Below the pieces are notes generated by a model. The model searched no databases and had not been told where the DNA came from. It was given only the letters and a program-made list of their open reading frames with translations. The translations under genes were made by a program, and so were the position numbers. A DNA stretch of 49,384 nucleotides from JBBRQP01 sp038226175. Its GTDB lineage: Bacteria > Cyanobacteriota > Cyanobacteriia > Gloeobacterales > Anthocerotibacteraceae. The stretch covers positions 1-49,384 of the forward strand of contig JBBRQP010000015.1 of NCBI GenBank assembly GCA_038226175.1, read 5' to 3'. Below are positions 7,420 to 17,262 of this stretch, piece after piece (the first letter of the stretch is position 1; each line of letters begins with the position of its first letter).

Positions 7420-9765
7420 CTAGGGCAGCAGTTTTACCGCTGCTGAAGCATCAAGCAGACCATAGCCATCGAGCTGCGAATAACCCAGCCGGATCACATT
7501 AGCAAAGGTGCCAGTGATCGTGCCAGCAGATACGGTTTTGGCACTTACGGTAGCACCTCCGACTAAATCTGCGCCGTTACCACCACTGTTAGTTGCCGCT
7601 AAGTCGCGGTCAATCCCGAAACTAATCGAATCACCTACGCCAAAAGAGGTAAAGGAGAGCTTTAACTTATTGGTACCAATCAACTGAGAAGTCACGCCTA
7701 CATTACCCTCACTAGAACCAACCGTGAAAGGTAAGCCCGTTGTCGTCGAAGGATCGAAGACCAGCCCTGCTCCACTCAGATCAATAGTTAACTCAGTGAG
7801 AGCTTCGCCAGCATCACCCTTGAGCAAGACGCTAAAGAAATTAGGATCAAATGAGGATGACCCGTCTCCGGTAGCCGCGACCCGTAAGCGGGTTGTGCCG
7901 ACGGTGGTGATCGTCTTACTAAAATTAGGGTCAAGATCATGGGCTGGTGCGGATTGCTTGAGATAGGTGCTCAGCTGATCAGGGGTCAGAGAACCCGGCC
8001 CACCAGCGGCCTGAAGCACTAAAGCGGCTACGGCAGCAGCGTGGGGCGCAGCGGCACTGGTTCCGAAGAAATTAGGAAAACCATTGTTGTCGTAATCCGT
8101 AGCACTGAGTGGTCCTGGCGGGAAGAAGGTCGTATCAGTTCCATCTACCGCCGCAAATTCTGGCTTAGAACGGGTACGCGGCGTATCGTAACGATTACCT
8201 GCCGTATCGAAATAAATCGTAATCGGGCCGGTCGCGGTGAAGCCTTCAACTGCCGGCACAAAAGGTTTCACGCCAGGAGTCGTGGTGTACACGTAAGCTG
8301 CAACGCCATTGGCACCATTAGCCGTGGCGTGACCAAAAGTACTGGGCGCTGCGTAATTGACAAACTCACTAATGGACAGGCCGCTGTTGATCGCCACATA
8401 GCGAATGCGTTCTGCGGTTGGGATCGTTGGGGTCGTACCTTTACGCGTGATCACCACTTGAATCGTAGCTGAGGCTGTACCGCCATTGGTTAGTGAGATC
8501 AGCTCCACTGGTTCATTTGAGGCAAAGTTATCGTTAGTGCCACCCGTGCATGTAATGGTGCCACTTGAGGGGCAAGGCGTACCATCCGCCAAGAAAAAGA
8601 GAATGTTGTAGTCTGTAGTTACACCTGTGGGCAACACATCAAAGGGGTCATTCCACTGAAAAGAAATAGAGGTACTGCCTGAGGGAATCGTGACACTTTG
8701 AGAAATCGCTGGCGCTTTAGATGTACCAAAGTTATGGAAGCCGCCACTGGTCAAACTCGTGGGCACTGAGGTTAATTTGAGATTTTCGCCAACCAACCCC
8801 GCGCGCGCTGCTGCATCCGTAACTGGCTTAAAACTACCGTCATAGCTCTGAGAAGCTGACTGGTTGCCAGCTGATGAGAAATAGGCCACTTTTTTGCCGG
8901 GGAAGCTCAGACCTTGGGTCACATCGTCGACGGCTTGGGCAATCAGGCCATCAGAAAACATTGGTTCGTCAGAAACGATTACGTCATCAACGATAATGTC
9001 AGCATTACAACCTTTAGCCGGATCGGCCAAGTTGATAATATTAGTGGCAAAAGAAGTAAATGCCGTGGCAAAACATAATTTGGCTTTCGGCGCGAGATCT
9101 GTGATCAATTGCAACATGCCCCGGCCTTCGTCGGAGGTCAATTTAGGAATTGGAAAGTCTTGGAGGACGACGACGGGCTGCGAATTGATCGGATTGCCGA
9201 CTCCGGGTAAATCACCAGAGGCCACATCATCACTGGCCTTAATCGAAGATGAGCTTTTGTTATAGCTATCAGACATTGCGCCGATTGTAATGCCTTGACC
9301 CGAAATCCCTGAGCTATTGAGCTGCGTAGTTTTGTGAACCACCGCACCCTGTGAGGTGACCGCCCCGACTTGGGTAAATGGCATCGGAGCGAGTAGTACG
9401 GCACGCACACCGGGCAGTTGACCAACTGCGTTCGCTTGATCTAAGGGCAAGTAAGCAAAAAGAACACCTTTACGGTAGTTGGTCGCTTGATCGGTTACGT
9501 TCAGACCCATACTTTGCAACTGCTGTTTGACCTGAGCCAGAGGAACTGTGCCATCTAAGTGTACTCTTACCAAAACCCGGCCTTGTTCATCGGATTGGGC
9601 GCGCAGGGTTGTTTGCAAACTTGAGCGATCAGTTTGTTCGGTAACTAATTTATCTAAACCATTACCCAAGTTAGCGGGAGTTATGGGCTTAGCTAGAGCA
9701 ACTGTATTCAATAATACAGTTATTGCACAAAAGGCCAAAGCTGGACGGAGACGGGAGGAAAACAT
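7420..9765 (-). CDS. Secreted subtilisin-like (S8-type) protein with Glu in place of the catalytic His
   Basis: 781 aa. Signal peptide (1-25, cleavage near ALA-KPIT), then a propeptide-like region (about 60-128). The subtilase core has Asp166 in IGAMSDSYN, DEGRGMLQL at 212-220 where S8 enzymes have His-Gly-Thr, Asn301 in SSAGNQ, and Ser570 in FFGTSAAAPHAAAVAALVLQ. So Asp, Asn and Ser are in place, but Glu213 occupies the His position. This recalls the Ser-Glu-Asp triad of sedolisins. A large beta-rich insert (340-470) and a C-terminal Ig-like stretch lie before the terminal helix GYGLLDASAAVKLL. Two cysteine pairs fit an extracellular protein. It is a close paralogue of the next gene, from a tandem duplication. 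Activity is unproven. Confidence 0.85.
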   Translation of the reverse strand: MFSSRLRPALAFCAITVLLNTVALAKPITPANLGNGLDKLVTEQTDRSSLQTTLRAQSDEQGRVLVRVHLDGTVPLAQVKQQLQSMGLNVTDQATNYRKGVLFAYLPLDQANAVGQLPGVRAVLLAPMPFTQVGAVTSQGAVVHKTTQLNSSGISGQGITIGAMSDSYNKSSSSIKASDDVASGDLPGVGNPINSQPVVVLQDFPIPKLTSDEGRGMLQLITDLAPKAKLCFATAFTSFATNIINLADPAKGCNADIIVDDVIVSDEPMFSDGLIAQAVDDVTQGLSFPGKKVAYFSSAGNQSASQSYDGSFKPVTDAAARAGLVGENLKLTSVPTSLTSGGFHNFGTSKAPAISQSVTIPSGSTSISFQWNDPFDVLPTGVTTDYNILFFLADGTPCPSSGTITCTGGTNDNFASNEPVELISLTNGGTASATIQVVITRKGTTPTIPTAERIRYVAINSGLSISEFVNYAAPSTFGHATANGANGVAAYVYTTTPGVKPFVPAVEGFTATGPITIYFDTAGNRYDTPRTRSKPEFAAVDGTDTTFFPPGPLSATDYDNNGFPNFFGTSAAAPHAAAVAALVLQAAGGPGSLTPDQLSTYLKQSAPAHDLDPNFSKTITTVGTTRLRVAATGDGSSSFDPNFFSVLLKGDAGEALTELTIDLSGAGLVFDPSTTTGLPFTVGSSEGNVGVTSQLIGTNKLKLSFTSFGVGDSISFGIDRDLAATNSGGNGADLVGGATVSAKTVSAGTITGTFANVIRLGYSQLDGYGLLDASAAVKLLP

Positions 9766-9870
9766 GTCAAATCCTAATAGTATTACCTTTCAAATTATAA
9801 GCAGCAATATCTTCGATCAACAAGGGTTTAATGTGTTAATAATTGCAACAGAAAATATATCTATTAGAAA

Positions 9871-9910
9871 TCAACAGTTCCTACTTTTATGTGAAAACAG
9901 GAACTGTTGA
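9871..9910 (-). terminator. Hairpin after the second subtilase gene
   Basis: The perfect 11-bp arms TCAACAGTTCC and GGAACTGTTGA flank an 18-nt loop, starting 18 nt beyond the stop codon at 9929. On the minus strand it is followed by TTTCTAATAG, a modest T-rich stretch, so termination is plausible but not certain. The promoter of the upstream paralogue at 9765 lies in the same 163-bp gap. Confidence 0.6.
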
Positions 9911-9928
9911 TATGAGTTAGCAATTGAC

Positions 9929-12277
9929 CTAGGGTAACAACTTAACCGCTGCCAGAGCGTCAATCAACCCGTAACCATCTAGGGTGGAATACCCTAGATT
10001 AATCACATTAACAAAGGTGCCATTGAGGGTTCCCGCTCCCGTAGTTTTGGCTCTGATCGTGGCACCGCCCAACAAATCAGCCCCATTACCGCCACCATTG
10101 GTTGCCGCCAAGTCACGGTCAATCCCAAAGGCGAGCGTGTCTCCGGTACTAAAGGAGGTAAAGGTAAGTTTTAGCTGGTTGGTACCAATCAGCTGCGAGG
10201 TCACACCGATGTTGCCCTTATTGGTGCCGATGGTAAAAGGAAATCCCGTTGTCGTCGAAGGATCAAAGACTAAAGCTGCACCAGTAAGATCGATGGTTAG
10301 CTCCGTCAATGCCTCGCTAGGACTCGCTTTGAGACTAACCTGAAAAAGGTTGGGTTCGTTGCTGGCTGTGGCATCACCCGTCGCCGTTACCTGTAAGTTA
10401 GTTGAACCTTGAGAACTCAGAGCTTTACTAAAACTAGGATCTAAGTCATGCACAGGGGCAGATTGCTTAAGATACTTACTCAATTGGGTAGGCGTTAGGG
10501 AACCCGACCCCCCAGCGGCCTGAAGTACCAAAGCCGCTACCCCAGCAGCATGGGGCGCAGCGGCACTCGTACCAAAGAAATTTGGGAAACCATCACCCTC
10601 CGAATCGGTTAACCGTAATGAGCCAGACGGGAAAAAGGTCGTATTGGTACCATCTACTGCGGCAATATCTGGCTTTAGGCGAACTTGCGGTGTTAGATAC
10701 CGATTACCTTGGGTATCAAAATAAATTGTCGCCGGGCCCGGTGAGGTAAAACTTTCGATGGTGGGCGTAAATGCGGGTGTGCTGAGATCACTGTCATAGA
10801 CATAAGCCGCTACGCCATTCGCCCCAGTTGCCACTTTATGCCCAAAAGTCACGGGTGTTTGGTAACTATAAAATTCCGTTTCGGTAATGCCGCCGTAGGC
10901 CACATAACGCAGATGAACAGCTTTTGGTGTGGCTGGGGTCGCGCCTTTACGGGTGATGACCAGTTGGAAATTGGTCGTTGCACTACCACCATTAACGATT
11001 TGGGCTAATTCTACGGGCTGATTGGTGCTGAGATTATCATCAGTCCCCGGGATGCAATTGATTGTATCTGTTGTGCTGCATAGTGAGCCATCTTCACGAA
11101 ATACAAACAAGTTGTAATCGGTGGTTACGCCCGTAGGCAGCACATCAAAGGGGTCATCCCACTGAAAGGAAATAGTCGCTGTGACCCCGGCTGGCACACT
11201 GATCGTCTGAGAGATAGCAACTTGCTGACCCGAGGCAAAGTTATGAAATCCTCCAGTACTGAGACTGGCAGGAATGGCACTTAACTGGATATTTTCTCCG
11301 GTCAAACCAGCTCTGGCACTCGCATCAGAGACAAAACGAAAATCGCTGACATAGCCTTCTCGACTAGCACGATTACCCGCTGAGGTATAAAAAGAAACTT
11401 TTTTGCTAGGAAAACTGCTGCCCCGGCTTACATCATCGACGGCTTGGGCGATGACCCCATCGGAAAAAAATGGTTCGGTGAAATAACTGATATCATCTAC
11501 GATAATATCGGCATTACACGCCTTCGATGGGTCAGCCAGATTACGGATATTGGCGGCAAAGTTAACCTCAGTAGCATTGGCTGTGGCAAAGCAGAGCTTG
11601 GCTTTGGGGGCAAGATCATGGATCAACTGGAGCATCGCTCGGCCTTCATCGGTGCCGCCGGGTGAATCTTGTAATACAACAACGGGCGTGGTGTTACCCA
11701 AGGGATTACCAGTCCCTGGCAGATCGCCTGAGGCAATGTCGTTATTGGCTTTAATTTTAGATTTGCTGGTGTTATAACTATCGGACATAGCGCCAACAGT
11801 AATACCTTGGCCTTCAATACCTTTGGCATTGACCTGGTCAGTTTTGAGTACGACAACGGCCTGAGAGGTGGTGGCGCCCACGTCGGTGATTGGTTTGGGT
11901 GCCAGCAAAACGGAACGCACGCCGGACATTTGAGCTACACTCAAGGCTTTATTAAGTGGTAAGTAAGCGCAAAGAATACCTTTGCGATAGCTGACGGACT
12001 CGGCGATCACACTCAGTCCTAGCCCTTGAATTTGTTTTTTGAAGTCTGCAAGAGCAACGCTTCCATTGAGTAAAATATTGACCAAAACCCGGCCTTGACT
12101 ATCTTGTTGCAGACGTAACACCTCGCCTAAGCGGGCTTGGTCTGCTCCTATGACCGTTTGCCCCGGGATCAACAAATTCAGTCCATAACCCATATTAGCT
12201 GGCAACAAAGGAGCAGCCGATACAGCCATAGTCAGCAACCCTGTGGTCGCTAAAGCACTTAGATAAAACGTACGCAT
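9929..12277 (-). CDS. Secreted subtilisin-like protein, paralogue of the gene at 7420
   Basis: 782 aa, the same architecture as its neighbour: signal peptide (1-21), propeptide-like region with GRVLVNILLNGSVALADFKK, and a core with Asp166 in VGAMSDSYN, TDEGRAMLQLIHDLAP (Glu211 at the position of the S8 catalytic His), SAGN, and the serine motif FFGTSAAAPHAAGVAALVLQ. The His in IHDLAP is Thr in the paralogue, so it cannot be the shared catalytic base. The protein also has the beta-rich insert with paired cysteines, a C-terminal Ig-like region (FGIDRDLAATN is identical in both) and the end GYGLIDALAAVKLL. Both copies are full length without frameshifts, so both seem to be under selection. They have separate terminators, so they are probably separate transcription units. 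Confidence 0.85.
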   Translation of the reverse strand: MRTFYLSALATTGLLTMAVSAAPLLPANMGYGLNLLIPGQTVIGADQARLGEVLRLQQDSQGRVLVNILLNGSVALADFKKQIQGLGLSVIAESVSYRKGILCAYLPLNKALSVAQMSGVRSVLLAPKPITDVGATTSQAVVVLKTDQVNAKGIEGQGITVGAMSDSYNTSKSKIKANNDIASGDLPGTGNPLGNTTPVVVLQDSPGGTDEGRAMLQLIHDLAPKAKLCFATANATEVNFAANIRNLADPSKACNADIIVDDISYFTEPFFSDGVIAQAVDDVSRGSSFPSKKVSFYTSAGNRASREGYVSDFRFVSDASARAGLTGENIQLSAIPASLSTGGFHNFASGQQVAISQTISVPAGVTATISFQWDDPFDVLPTGVTTDYNLFVFREDGSLCSTTDTINCIPGTDDNLSTNQPVELAQIVNGGSATTNFQLVITRKGATPATPKAVHLRYVAYGGITETEFYSYQTPVTFGHKVATGANGVAAYVYDSDLSTPAFTPTIESFTSPGPATIYFDTQGNRYLTPQVRLKPDIAAVDGTNTTFFPSGSLRLTDSEGDGFPNFFGTSAAAPHAAGVAALVLQAAGGSGSLTPTQLSKYLKQSAPVHDLDPSFSKALSSQGSTNLQVTATGDATASNEPNLFQVSLKASPSEALTELTIDLTGAALVFDPSTTTGFPFTIGTNKGNIGVTSQLIGTNQLKLTFTSFSTGDTLAFGIDRDLAATNGGGNGADLLGGATIRAKTTGAGTLNGTFVNVINLGYSTLDGYGLIDALAAVKLLP

Positions 12278-12489
12278 TGAACAAGTCCTAACAAAGCTGA
12301 TGCATATTACCAGACTTATCTCAAAAATGTCCTACAAAAGTAATGAGTTTTCTCAAGTTCTTGTACAAACAAGAAGTATCACTATCTGCTAGAGCTTCAG
12401 CGACCTCCCGATCATTGACCATACTCAGACCAGCGTCGGTATGCAGGGCAAATAAGCAAAATTGATCAAAAGCAGCGCTGCTTTGAGCG

Positions 12490-13203
12490 TCAGCCCAAGT
12501 CGAAGAGGAGTATTTCACCGCCAACATCACTGCTTAGGGAAAGCGCATTATCGGCACTTAATTGCACACCATCGCCGGCATGTAGGGTTTCTGCGGCGAG
12601 CATGATGATACCCGAAATAACCTGCAGCCAAAAATAACGCCCCGGTTGAGCTGGATAGACTAACGGCTGACCTGCAATGAGCTGTGCCGTATAAATATCC
12701 ACATCCTGGAAAATTTTAACGGCGTCTGCACGTCCATCTTTGGCTGCGATCAACTGCCATTGCCCAAGTTTGCCTGCAGTTGCGAAGGCTTTTTGTTCGT
12801 AGCGTGGGGGTAAACTTGCCTGATTCGGCAAAATCCAGATTTGCAAAAAATGCACAGGCTCACTTTGGGAAGCATTAAATTCACTGTGCGTAAGTCCGGT
12901 ACCAGCACTCATAATCTGTGCCTCGCCGGGTAAGATTAGCGAACCAGTACCTAAGCTATCTTTGTGTTCTAAAGCGCCAGAGAGTACGTAGGTCAAAATC
13001 TCCATATCCCGATGGCTGTGAGTGCCAAACCCGGCTCCGGGAATAACACGATCTTCATTAATCACCCGCAGCGTCCGAAATCCCATCCGCTCTGGGTCAC
13101 GAAACTCGCCAAATGAAAATGTATGGTAGCTATCGAGCCAACCAATCTGGGTATGGCCTCGCAGGTCACTTTCATGTAAACGGTTCAAAGTCTGGGTGGA
13201 CAT
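12490..13203 (-). CDS. Pirin-family bicupin protein (YhhW-like)
   Basis: 237 aa, the usual length of small bacterial pirins. Pirins are cytoplasmic bicupins; some oxidise quercetin and others act as redox-sensing partners. The N-terminal cupin shows the signature WLDSYHTFSFGEF, the metal ligands in GTHSHRDMEILTYVLSG, and EAQIMSAGTGLTHSEFN. The C-terminal cupin (from about 150) is less conserved, as in the YhhW subgroup. It starts with ATG at 13203. No operon partner is apparent: 180 bp separate it from cysW upstream, and about 210 bp of non-coding sequence separate it from the subtilase gene downstream. The natural substrate cannot be told from sequence. Confidence 0.9.
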   Translation of the reverse strand: MSTQTLNRLHESDLRGHTQIGWLDSYHTFSFGEFRDPERMGFRTLRVINEDRVIPGAGFGTHSHRDMEILTYVLSGALEHKDSLGTGSLILPGEAQIMSAGTGLTHSEFNASQSEPVHFLQIWILPNQASLPPRYEQKAFATAGKLGQWQLIAAKDGRADAVKIFQDVDIYTAQLIAGQPLVYPAQPGRYFWLQVISGIIMLAAETLHAGDGVQLSADNALSLSSDVGGEILLFDLG

Positions 13204-13381
13204 AATGCCTCACAAGCTAGCTACTACCTTTTATTATGACTGGCCCCATTTGTACGGAGCATATTCAGTTTTTATCAACACAGGTTGTTTTGTATGTGAA
13301 ATTTTTGGCTAGCAACAGCCTGAGTATCACAGACAGGATCTCTTTTGGAGCACAGGCACGCTGCGTGGCGGTTGCGCATAA

Positions 13382-14272
13382 CTAATCTTTAGAACCCGCT
13401 CGTTCTGCCTGCCATTCTACTAGACTCTTAAGCACCAAGGTCACGAGCGCCAGTAGAGCCAGTAAAGACGCTACGGCAAAAGCCCCCACGAAGTTGTACT
13501 CGTTATACAAAATTTCGACATGCAAAGGCATAGTATCAGTCAGCCCACGAATGTGACCTGACACAACAGAAACTGCTCCAAATTCGCCCATGGCCCGAGC
13601 ATTACAAAGAATCACGCCATAAAGTAAACCCCATTTAATATTTGGCAGGGTCACGCGGAAAAAAGTCTGCCAGCCGCTAGCGCCCAATACCAACGCGGTT
13701 TCCTCTTGCTCCGTGCCTTGCTCTTGCATCAGCGGAATCAACTCCCGTGCCACAAATGGACACGTCACAAACAAGGTCGCTAGGATAATGCCCGGTGTTG
13801 CAAAAATAACTTTGATATCATGGGCTGAGAGCCATGGCCCAAACAAGCCCTGTGCGCCGAAGATCAAGACAAAAATCAACCCTGATACCACCGGCGAGAT
13901 CGAAAAGGGTAGATCAAGCAGCGTAATCAGTAAATTTCTACCCTTAAAATCAAACTTGGTAATCGCCCAAGCTGCTGCCACGCCAAAGATCATATTTAAA
14001 GGAACACAGATGATCGCAACTAACAGGGTCAGCTGAACTGCTGCTAAGGCATCCGCATCCTTAAAGGATTCAAAATATAGACCCACGCCTTTGGCTAAGG
14101 CTTGAGCAAATACCGAAACCAAGGGAATCACCAAAAATAGCGCACAAAACACGAGGGCGATCCCCGTCAATAGCCAACGCACCCAAGCTGCTTCCGTAGT
14201 TGGTGGGGGTTGGTTGATTTGGACGACATTAGTGGGAGGATTAGCTGGGGGTTGGACTGAAGTAATCGTCAT
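13382..14272 (-). CDS. cysW: Sulfate ABC transporter permease CysW
   Basis: About 296 aa integral membrane protein, the second permease of the sulfate/thiosulfate importer. Six hydrophobic segments are visible, beginning with WLLTGIALVFCALFLVIPLV. The coupling-loop motif that contacts CysA reads EETALVLGASGWQTFFRVTL. NARAMGEFGAVSVVSGHIRG is typical of CysW. I place the start at the third codon of the longest frame (14272) because AGGAG lies 7 nt before it; the ATG at 14278 would lie only 1 nt from that ribosome binding site. It is the last gene of the operon cysA-sbpA-cysT-cysW, 21 nt after cysT. Confidence 0.95.
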   Translation of the reverse strand: MTITSVQPPANPPTNVVQINQPPPTTEAAWVRWLLTGIALVFCALFLVIPLVSVFAQALAKGVGLYFESFKDADALAAVQLTLLVAIICVPLNMIFGVAAAWAITKFDFKGRNLLITLLDLPFSISPVVSGLIFVLIFGAQGLFGPWLSAHDIKVIFATPGIILATLFVTCPFVARELIPLMQEQGTEQEETALVLGASGWQTFFRVTLPNIKWGLLYGVILCNARAMGEFGAVSVVSGHIRGLTDTMPLHVEILYNEYNFVGAFAVASLLALLALVTLVLKSLVEWQAERAGSKD

Positions 14273-14293
14273 GATCATGCTCCTAAAAGTGCA

Positions 14294-15121
14294 TTATTGA
14301 ACAAAGCGTTGGGAACTCCACCGCTGGAGCAAATTGATCACCAGCAATAGTACAAAAGATGAAATCAGCATCACCAAAGCAATTGCAGTCGCACCCGGAT
14401 AGTCATACTGTTCGAGCTTTGTGATAATCAGCAACGAGATAATCTCGGTTTTGAGCGGCATGTTGCCCGAGATAAAAACTACAGACCCGTATTCACCTAA
14501 AGCCCGGGCAAAGGCAAGCGTAAATCCTGTGAGTAAAGCAGGGACAATATTAGGCAAAATAATCCGCTTGAATGTCACCCAACGTCCTGCACCCAAGCAG
14601 GCAGCCGCCTCTTCGCTGTTAGTATCCAAGTCTTGTAAGACTGGTTGCACGGTGCGTACGACAAAGGGAAAACCAATAAAAGTCAAGGACACCATCACGC
14701 CGAGTGGCGTAAAGGCCACCTTGATCCCCAACGGCTCAAGCCATTGTCCGAGCCAGCCGTTATTGGCATAGAGACTAGTCAGGGCAATCCCCGCCACCGC
14801 AGTCGGTAGCGCAAAAGGTAAATCGACCAAGGCATCAAGGATGCGTTTACCCGGGAAACTATATCGTACTAAAACCCAGGCCACCAATAACCCAAAGACT
14901 GAGTTAATGAGAGCAGCGATGAAGGATGCACCGAAGGTGAGCTGATAAGCCGCAATTGCCCGGTCACTGCTGATCGTCTCCCAGATGTGAGCCCAACTGG
15001 TCGTCGCTGTCTTAAAAAACAGACCCGACAGCGGAATGAGTACTAGTAAGCTCAGATAAAAAATCGTATACCCGAGACTTAGATTAAAACCGGGTAATAC
15101 ACTGGGCTTCTTGAGAACCAT
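14294..15121 (-). CDS. cysT: Sulfate ABC transporter permease CysT (CysU)
   Basis: About 275 aa. First permease of the sulfate importer, with six membrane segments and the coupling loop EEAAACLGAGRWVTFKRIIL, then FARALGEYGSVVFISGNMPL, which identifies CysT. A longer frame runs back to 15232, but its first 37 codons overlap the end of the sulfate-binding protein. The ATG at 15121 has AGGAG 8 nt upstream and starts 19 nt after the sbpA stop, so I take it as the true start. It pairs with CysW to form the channel. Confidence 0.94.
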   Translation of the reverse strand: MVLKKPSVLPGFNLSLGYTIFYLSLLVLIPLSGLFFKTATTSWAHIWETISSDRAIAAYQLTFGASFIAALINSVFGLLVAWVLVRYSFPGKRILDALVDLPFALPTAVAGIALTSLYANNGWLGQWLEPLGIKVAFTPLGVMVSLTFIGFPFVVRTVQPVLQDLDTNSEEAAACLGAGRWVTFKRIILPNIVPALLTGFTLAFARALGEYGSVVFISGNMPLKTEIISLLIITKLEQYDYPGATAIALVMLISSFVLLLVINLLQRWSSQRFVQ

Positions 15122-15140
15122 GGGGGAGACTCCTGTTAGG

Positions 15141-16160
15141 TTATTTACTGGCTTTGTAAATCTCGTCAAAGACACCATTGTCATCAAAGTACGTCTTTTG
15201 AGCTTTTTGCCAGCCGCCAAAAACCTGATCAATCGTCACCAATTTGACTTTTCCAAAACTGGTGGCATATTTTTTGATGGCATTCGCTTCGCGGGGGCGA
15301 TAATAATTTTTGCCAATCAGGTCTTGGGCTTCGGGACTATAGAGATAACTGAGGTAGGCTTTGGCTACTTCGGTTGTCTTATGTTTGGCGGTCACTTTAT
15401 CGACCCAGGTGACGGGTGGTTCTGCCAAAATGCTCAAGGATGGGAGTACAATCTGTACTTTGTCTGCGCCGAGTTCGTTGACGGCCAGATAGGCTTCATT
15501 TTCCCAAGAGAGCAAGACATCACCAATGCCTCGTTGGACAAAGGTCGTCGTAGCTCCGCGCGCACCGGAGTCGAGTACCGGCACATTTTTATAGAGTTTA
15601 CTGACAAACTCTTTAGCTTTACCTTGATCACCTTTATATTGCTTTAGGGCAAAAGCCCAAGCTGCTAAGAAATTCCACCTTGCGCCTCCAGAAGTTTTGG
15701 GATTAGGCGTAATCACGGCAATGCCTGGCTTGACCAGATCATCCCAGTCCACAATTTTTTTGGGATTACCCTTGCGCACTAAAAACACAATAGTTGAGGT
15801 GTAAGGGGTACTGTTATAAGGTAAACGTTTCTGCCAGGTCGCCGGAATCAGTTGAGCTTTCTCGGCAAGAGCATCAACATCGTAGGCTAAGGCTAGAGTC
15901 ACGACATCGGCTTCGAGACCGTCGATCACCGAACGCGCCTGTTTACCCGAACCGCCGTGAGATTGTTTGACTGTCACGGTTTGTCCGGTTTTTTTCTTCC
16001 AGTAAGCAGCAAATTGGTCGTTGTAAGCTTTATAAAATTCTCGGGTCGGGTCGTAAGAGACATTGAGCAATTCGACGGATTTAGGAGCTTGCGCAAAAAC
16101 GGGGGATAACAAGCTCAGGGCTAAGGTAGCCCCCAAAAAAAGACGACGTAAAGACAACAC
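15141..16160 (-). CDS. sbpA: Periplasmic sulfate-binding protein
   Basis: About 339 aa. Binds sulfate in the periplasm and delivers it to CysT/CysW. The signal peptide is LSLRRLFLGATLALSLLSP, with cleavage after VFAQA. Family motifs include LLNVSYDPTREFY, KQSHGGSGKQARSVIDGL, PNPKTSGGARWNFLAAWA and DSGARGATTTFVQRGIGDV. The longest frame opens with TTG at 16178, but a GAGGAG ribosome binding site lies inside it, and GTG at 16160 sits 7 nt after that site. I therefore use GTG, which also gives the cleaner signal peptide. It lies between cysA and cysT, the order common in cyanobacteria. Confidence 0.94.
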   Translation of the reverse strand: MLSLRRLFLGATLALSLLSPVFAQAPKSVELLNVSYDPTREFYKAYNDQFAAYWKKKTGQTVTVKQSHGGSGKQARSVIDGLEADVVTLALAYDVDALAEKAQLIPATWQKRLPYNSTPYTSTIVFLVRKGNPKKIVDWDDLVKPGIAVITPNPKTSGGARWNFLAAWAFALKQYKGDQGKAKEFVSKLYKNVPVLDSGARGATTTFVQRGIGDVLLSWENEAYLAVNELGADKVQIVLPSLSILAEPPVTWVDKVTAKHKTTEVAKAYLSYLYSPEAQDLIGKNYYRPREANAIKKYATSFGKVKLVTIDQVFGGWQKAQKTYFDDNGVFDEIYKASK

Positions 16161-16187
16161 AAGCACACTCCTCAGCAACGTAAATAA

Positions 16188-17213
16188 TTAGACTGCAATA
16201 GGTAACGAGGCACTCTGCGCCACAGCCGGGAAGGCTTTGGGATTAGCCACTTGGATGTGTACTTCTTGCTGTATTTTCAGATTTAGGCGATTAGCCTGCT
16301 CACGGCTCAATTGCACCATCAGGGTCTGTCCATCGGCGAGTAATAGCTCAGCTTGGACTTGCCAACCTAAGGGTAATAAGCGCACCACTTGAGCCGGGAT
16401 AGTTTCATCACTCGGTTGCATGGTGAGATTGATGTCATGGGGACGGACATAGACCTCTTCTGCTCCTAAACGTGGTAGCAAATGAGCACTATTAGGTAAG
16501 ACATTGACCGGCCCTAAGAAACCCATGACAAAGGCACTTTCGGGTGCATCGTAGAGGTCAATGGGTGAGCCGACTTGCTCAACTTTGCCTCGATTCATGA
16601 CCACGATCTCATCAGAGACTTCCATCGCTTCTTCTGGATCATGGGTCACAAACAAGGTAGTCACATGTACTTCATCATGCAGACGGCGTAACCACATGCG
16701 CAGATCCTTGCGCACACGTGCGTCAAGCGCACCAAAGGGTTCATCAAGTAGCAACACTTTAGGCTCGACTGCTAGCGCACGTGCCAAAGCAACCCGCTGG
16801 CGTTGTCCACCGGAGAGCTGGGCTGGATAACGATGACCCATACCCGTCAATTGCACCAACTCGAGCAGCTGATCTACCCGCTGCTTGATTTGACCTTTTG
16901 CTGTTTTGCGAACTTCCAGACCAAAAGCAATATTTTCTGCCACCGTCATATGTTTGAACAGAGCATAATGCTGGAACACAAACCCGATGTTGCGCTCCTG
17001 TAGCCGCTGCTGGGTCGCATCTTGGTCATACAGCCAAATTTTGCCCGTATCTGGCGTTTCAAGTCCAGCAATCAAGCGTAATAACGTCGATTTGCCGCAC
17101 CCAGATGATCCGAGTAGAGCCACCAAAGAGCCAGATTGAATTTCTAAGTTGATATCCTGTACGGCTTGGAAGTTGCCGAACCGCTTAGAAACACCTTGCA
17201 CCAAAATTGTCAT
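16188..17213 (-). CDS. cysA: Sulfate ABC transporter ATP-binding protein CysA
   Basis: 341 aa ATPase that powers sulfate import. Walker A GSSGCGKST (35-43), Q-loop FVFQHYALFKHMTVAENIAF, signature LSGGQRQRVALARALAVEP (133-151), Walker B LLLDEPFGALD (154-164), H-loop VTHDPEEAMEV. A C-terminal TOBE-like domain carries VYVRPHDINL. The ATG at 17213 has GGAG 7 nt upstream. First gene of the sulfate operon. A sigma-70-type promoter and a CRP/NtcA-like dyad lie upstream. Confidence 0.96.
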   Translation of the reverse strand: MTILVQGVSKRFGNFQAVQDINLEIQSGSLVALLGSSGCGKSTLLRLIAGLETPDTGKIWLYDQDATQQRLQERNIGFVFQHYALFKHMTVAENIAFGLEVRKTAKGQIKQRVDQLLELVQLTGMGHRYPAQLSGGQRQRVALARALAVEPKVLLLDEPFGALDARVRKDLRMWLRRLHDEVHVTTLFVTHDPEEAMEVSDEIVVMNRGKVEQVGSPIDLYDAPESAFVMGFLGPVNVLPNSAHLLPRLGAEEVYVRPHDINLTMQPSDETIPAQVVRLLPLGWQVQAELLLADGQTLMVQLSREQANRLNLKIQQEVHIQVANPKAFPAVAQSASLPIAV

Positions 17214-17262
17214 AACAGGTCTCCGGGCGAAGAAAACACGGGCTTAATGCGATTTTAAAACA

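Noticed and set aside
12321..12530. 69-codon minus-strand frame between pirin and the subtilase gene
   Set aside because: Overlaps the end of pirin in another frame, no family similarity, and it occupies the region where the subtilase promoter is expected.
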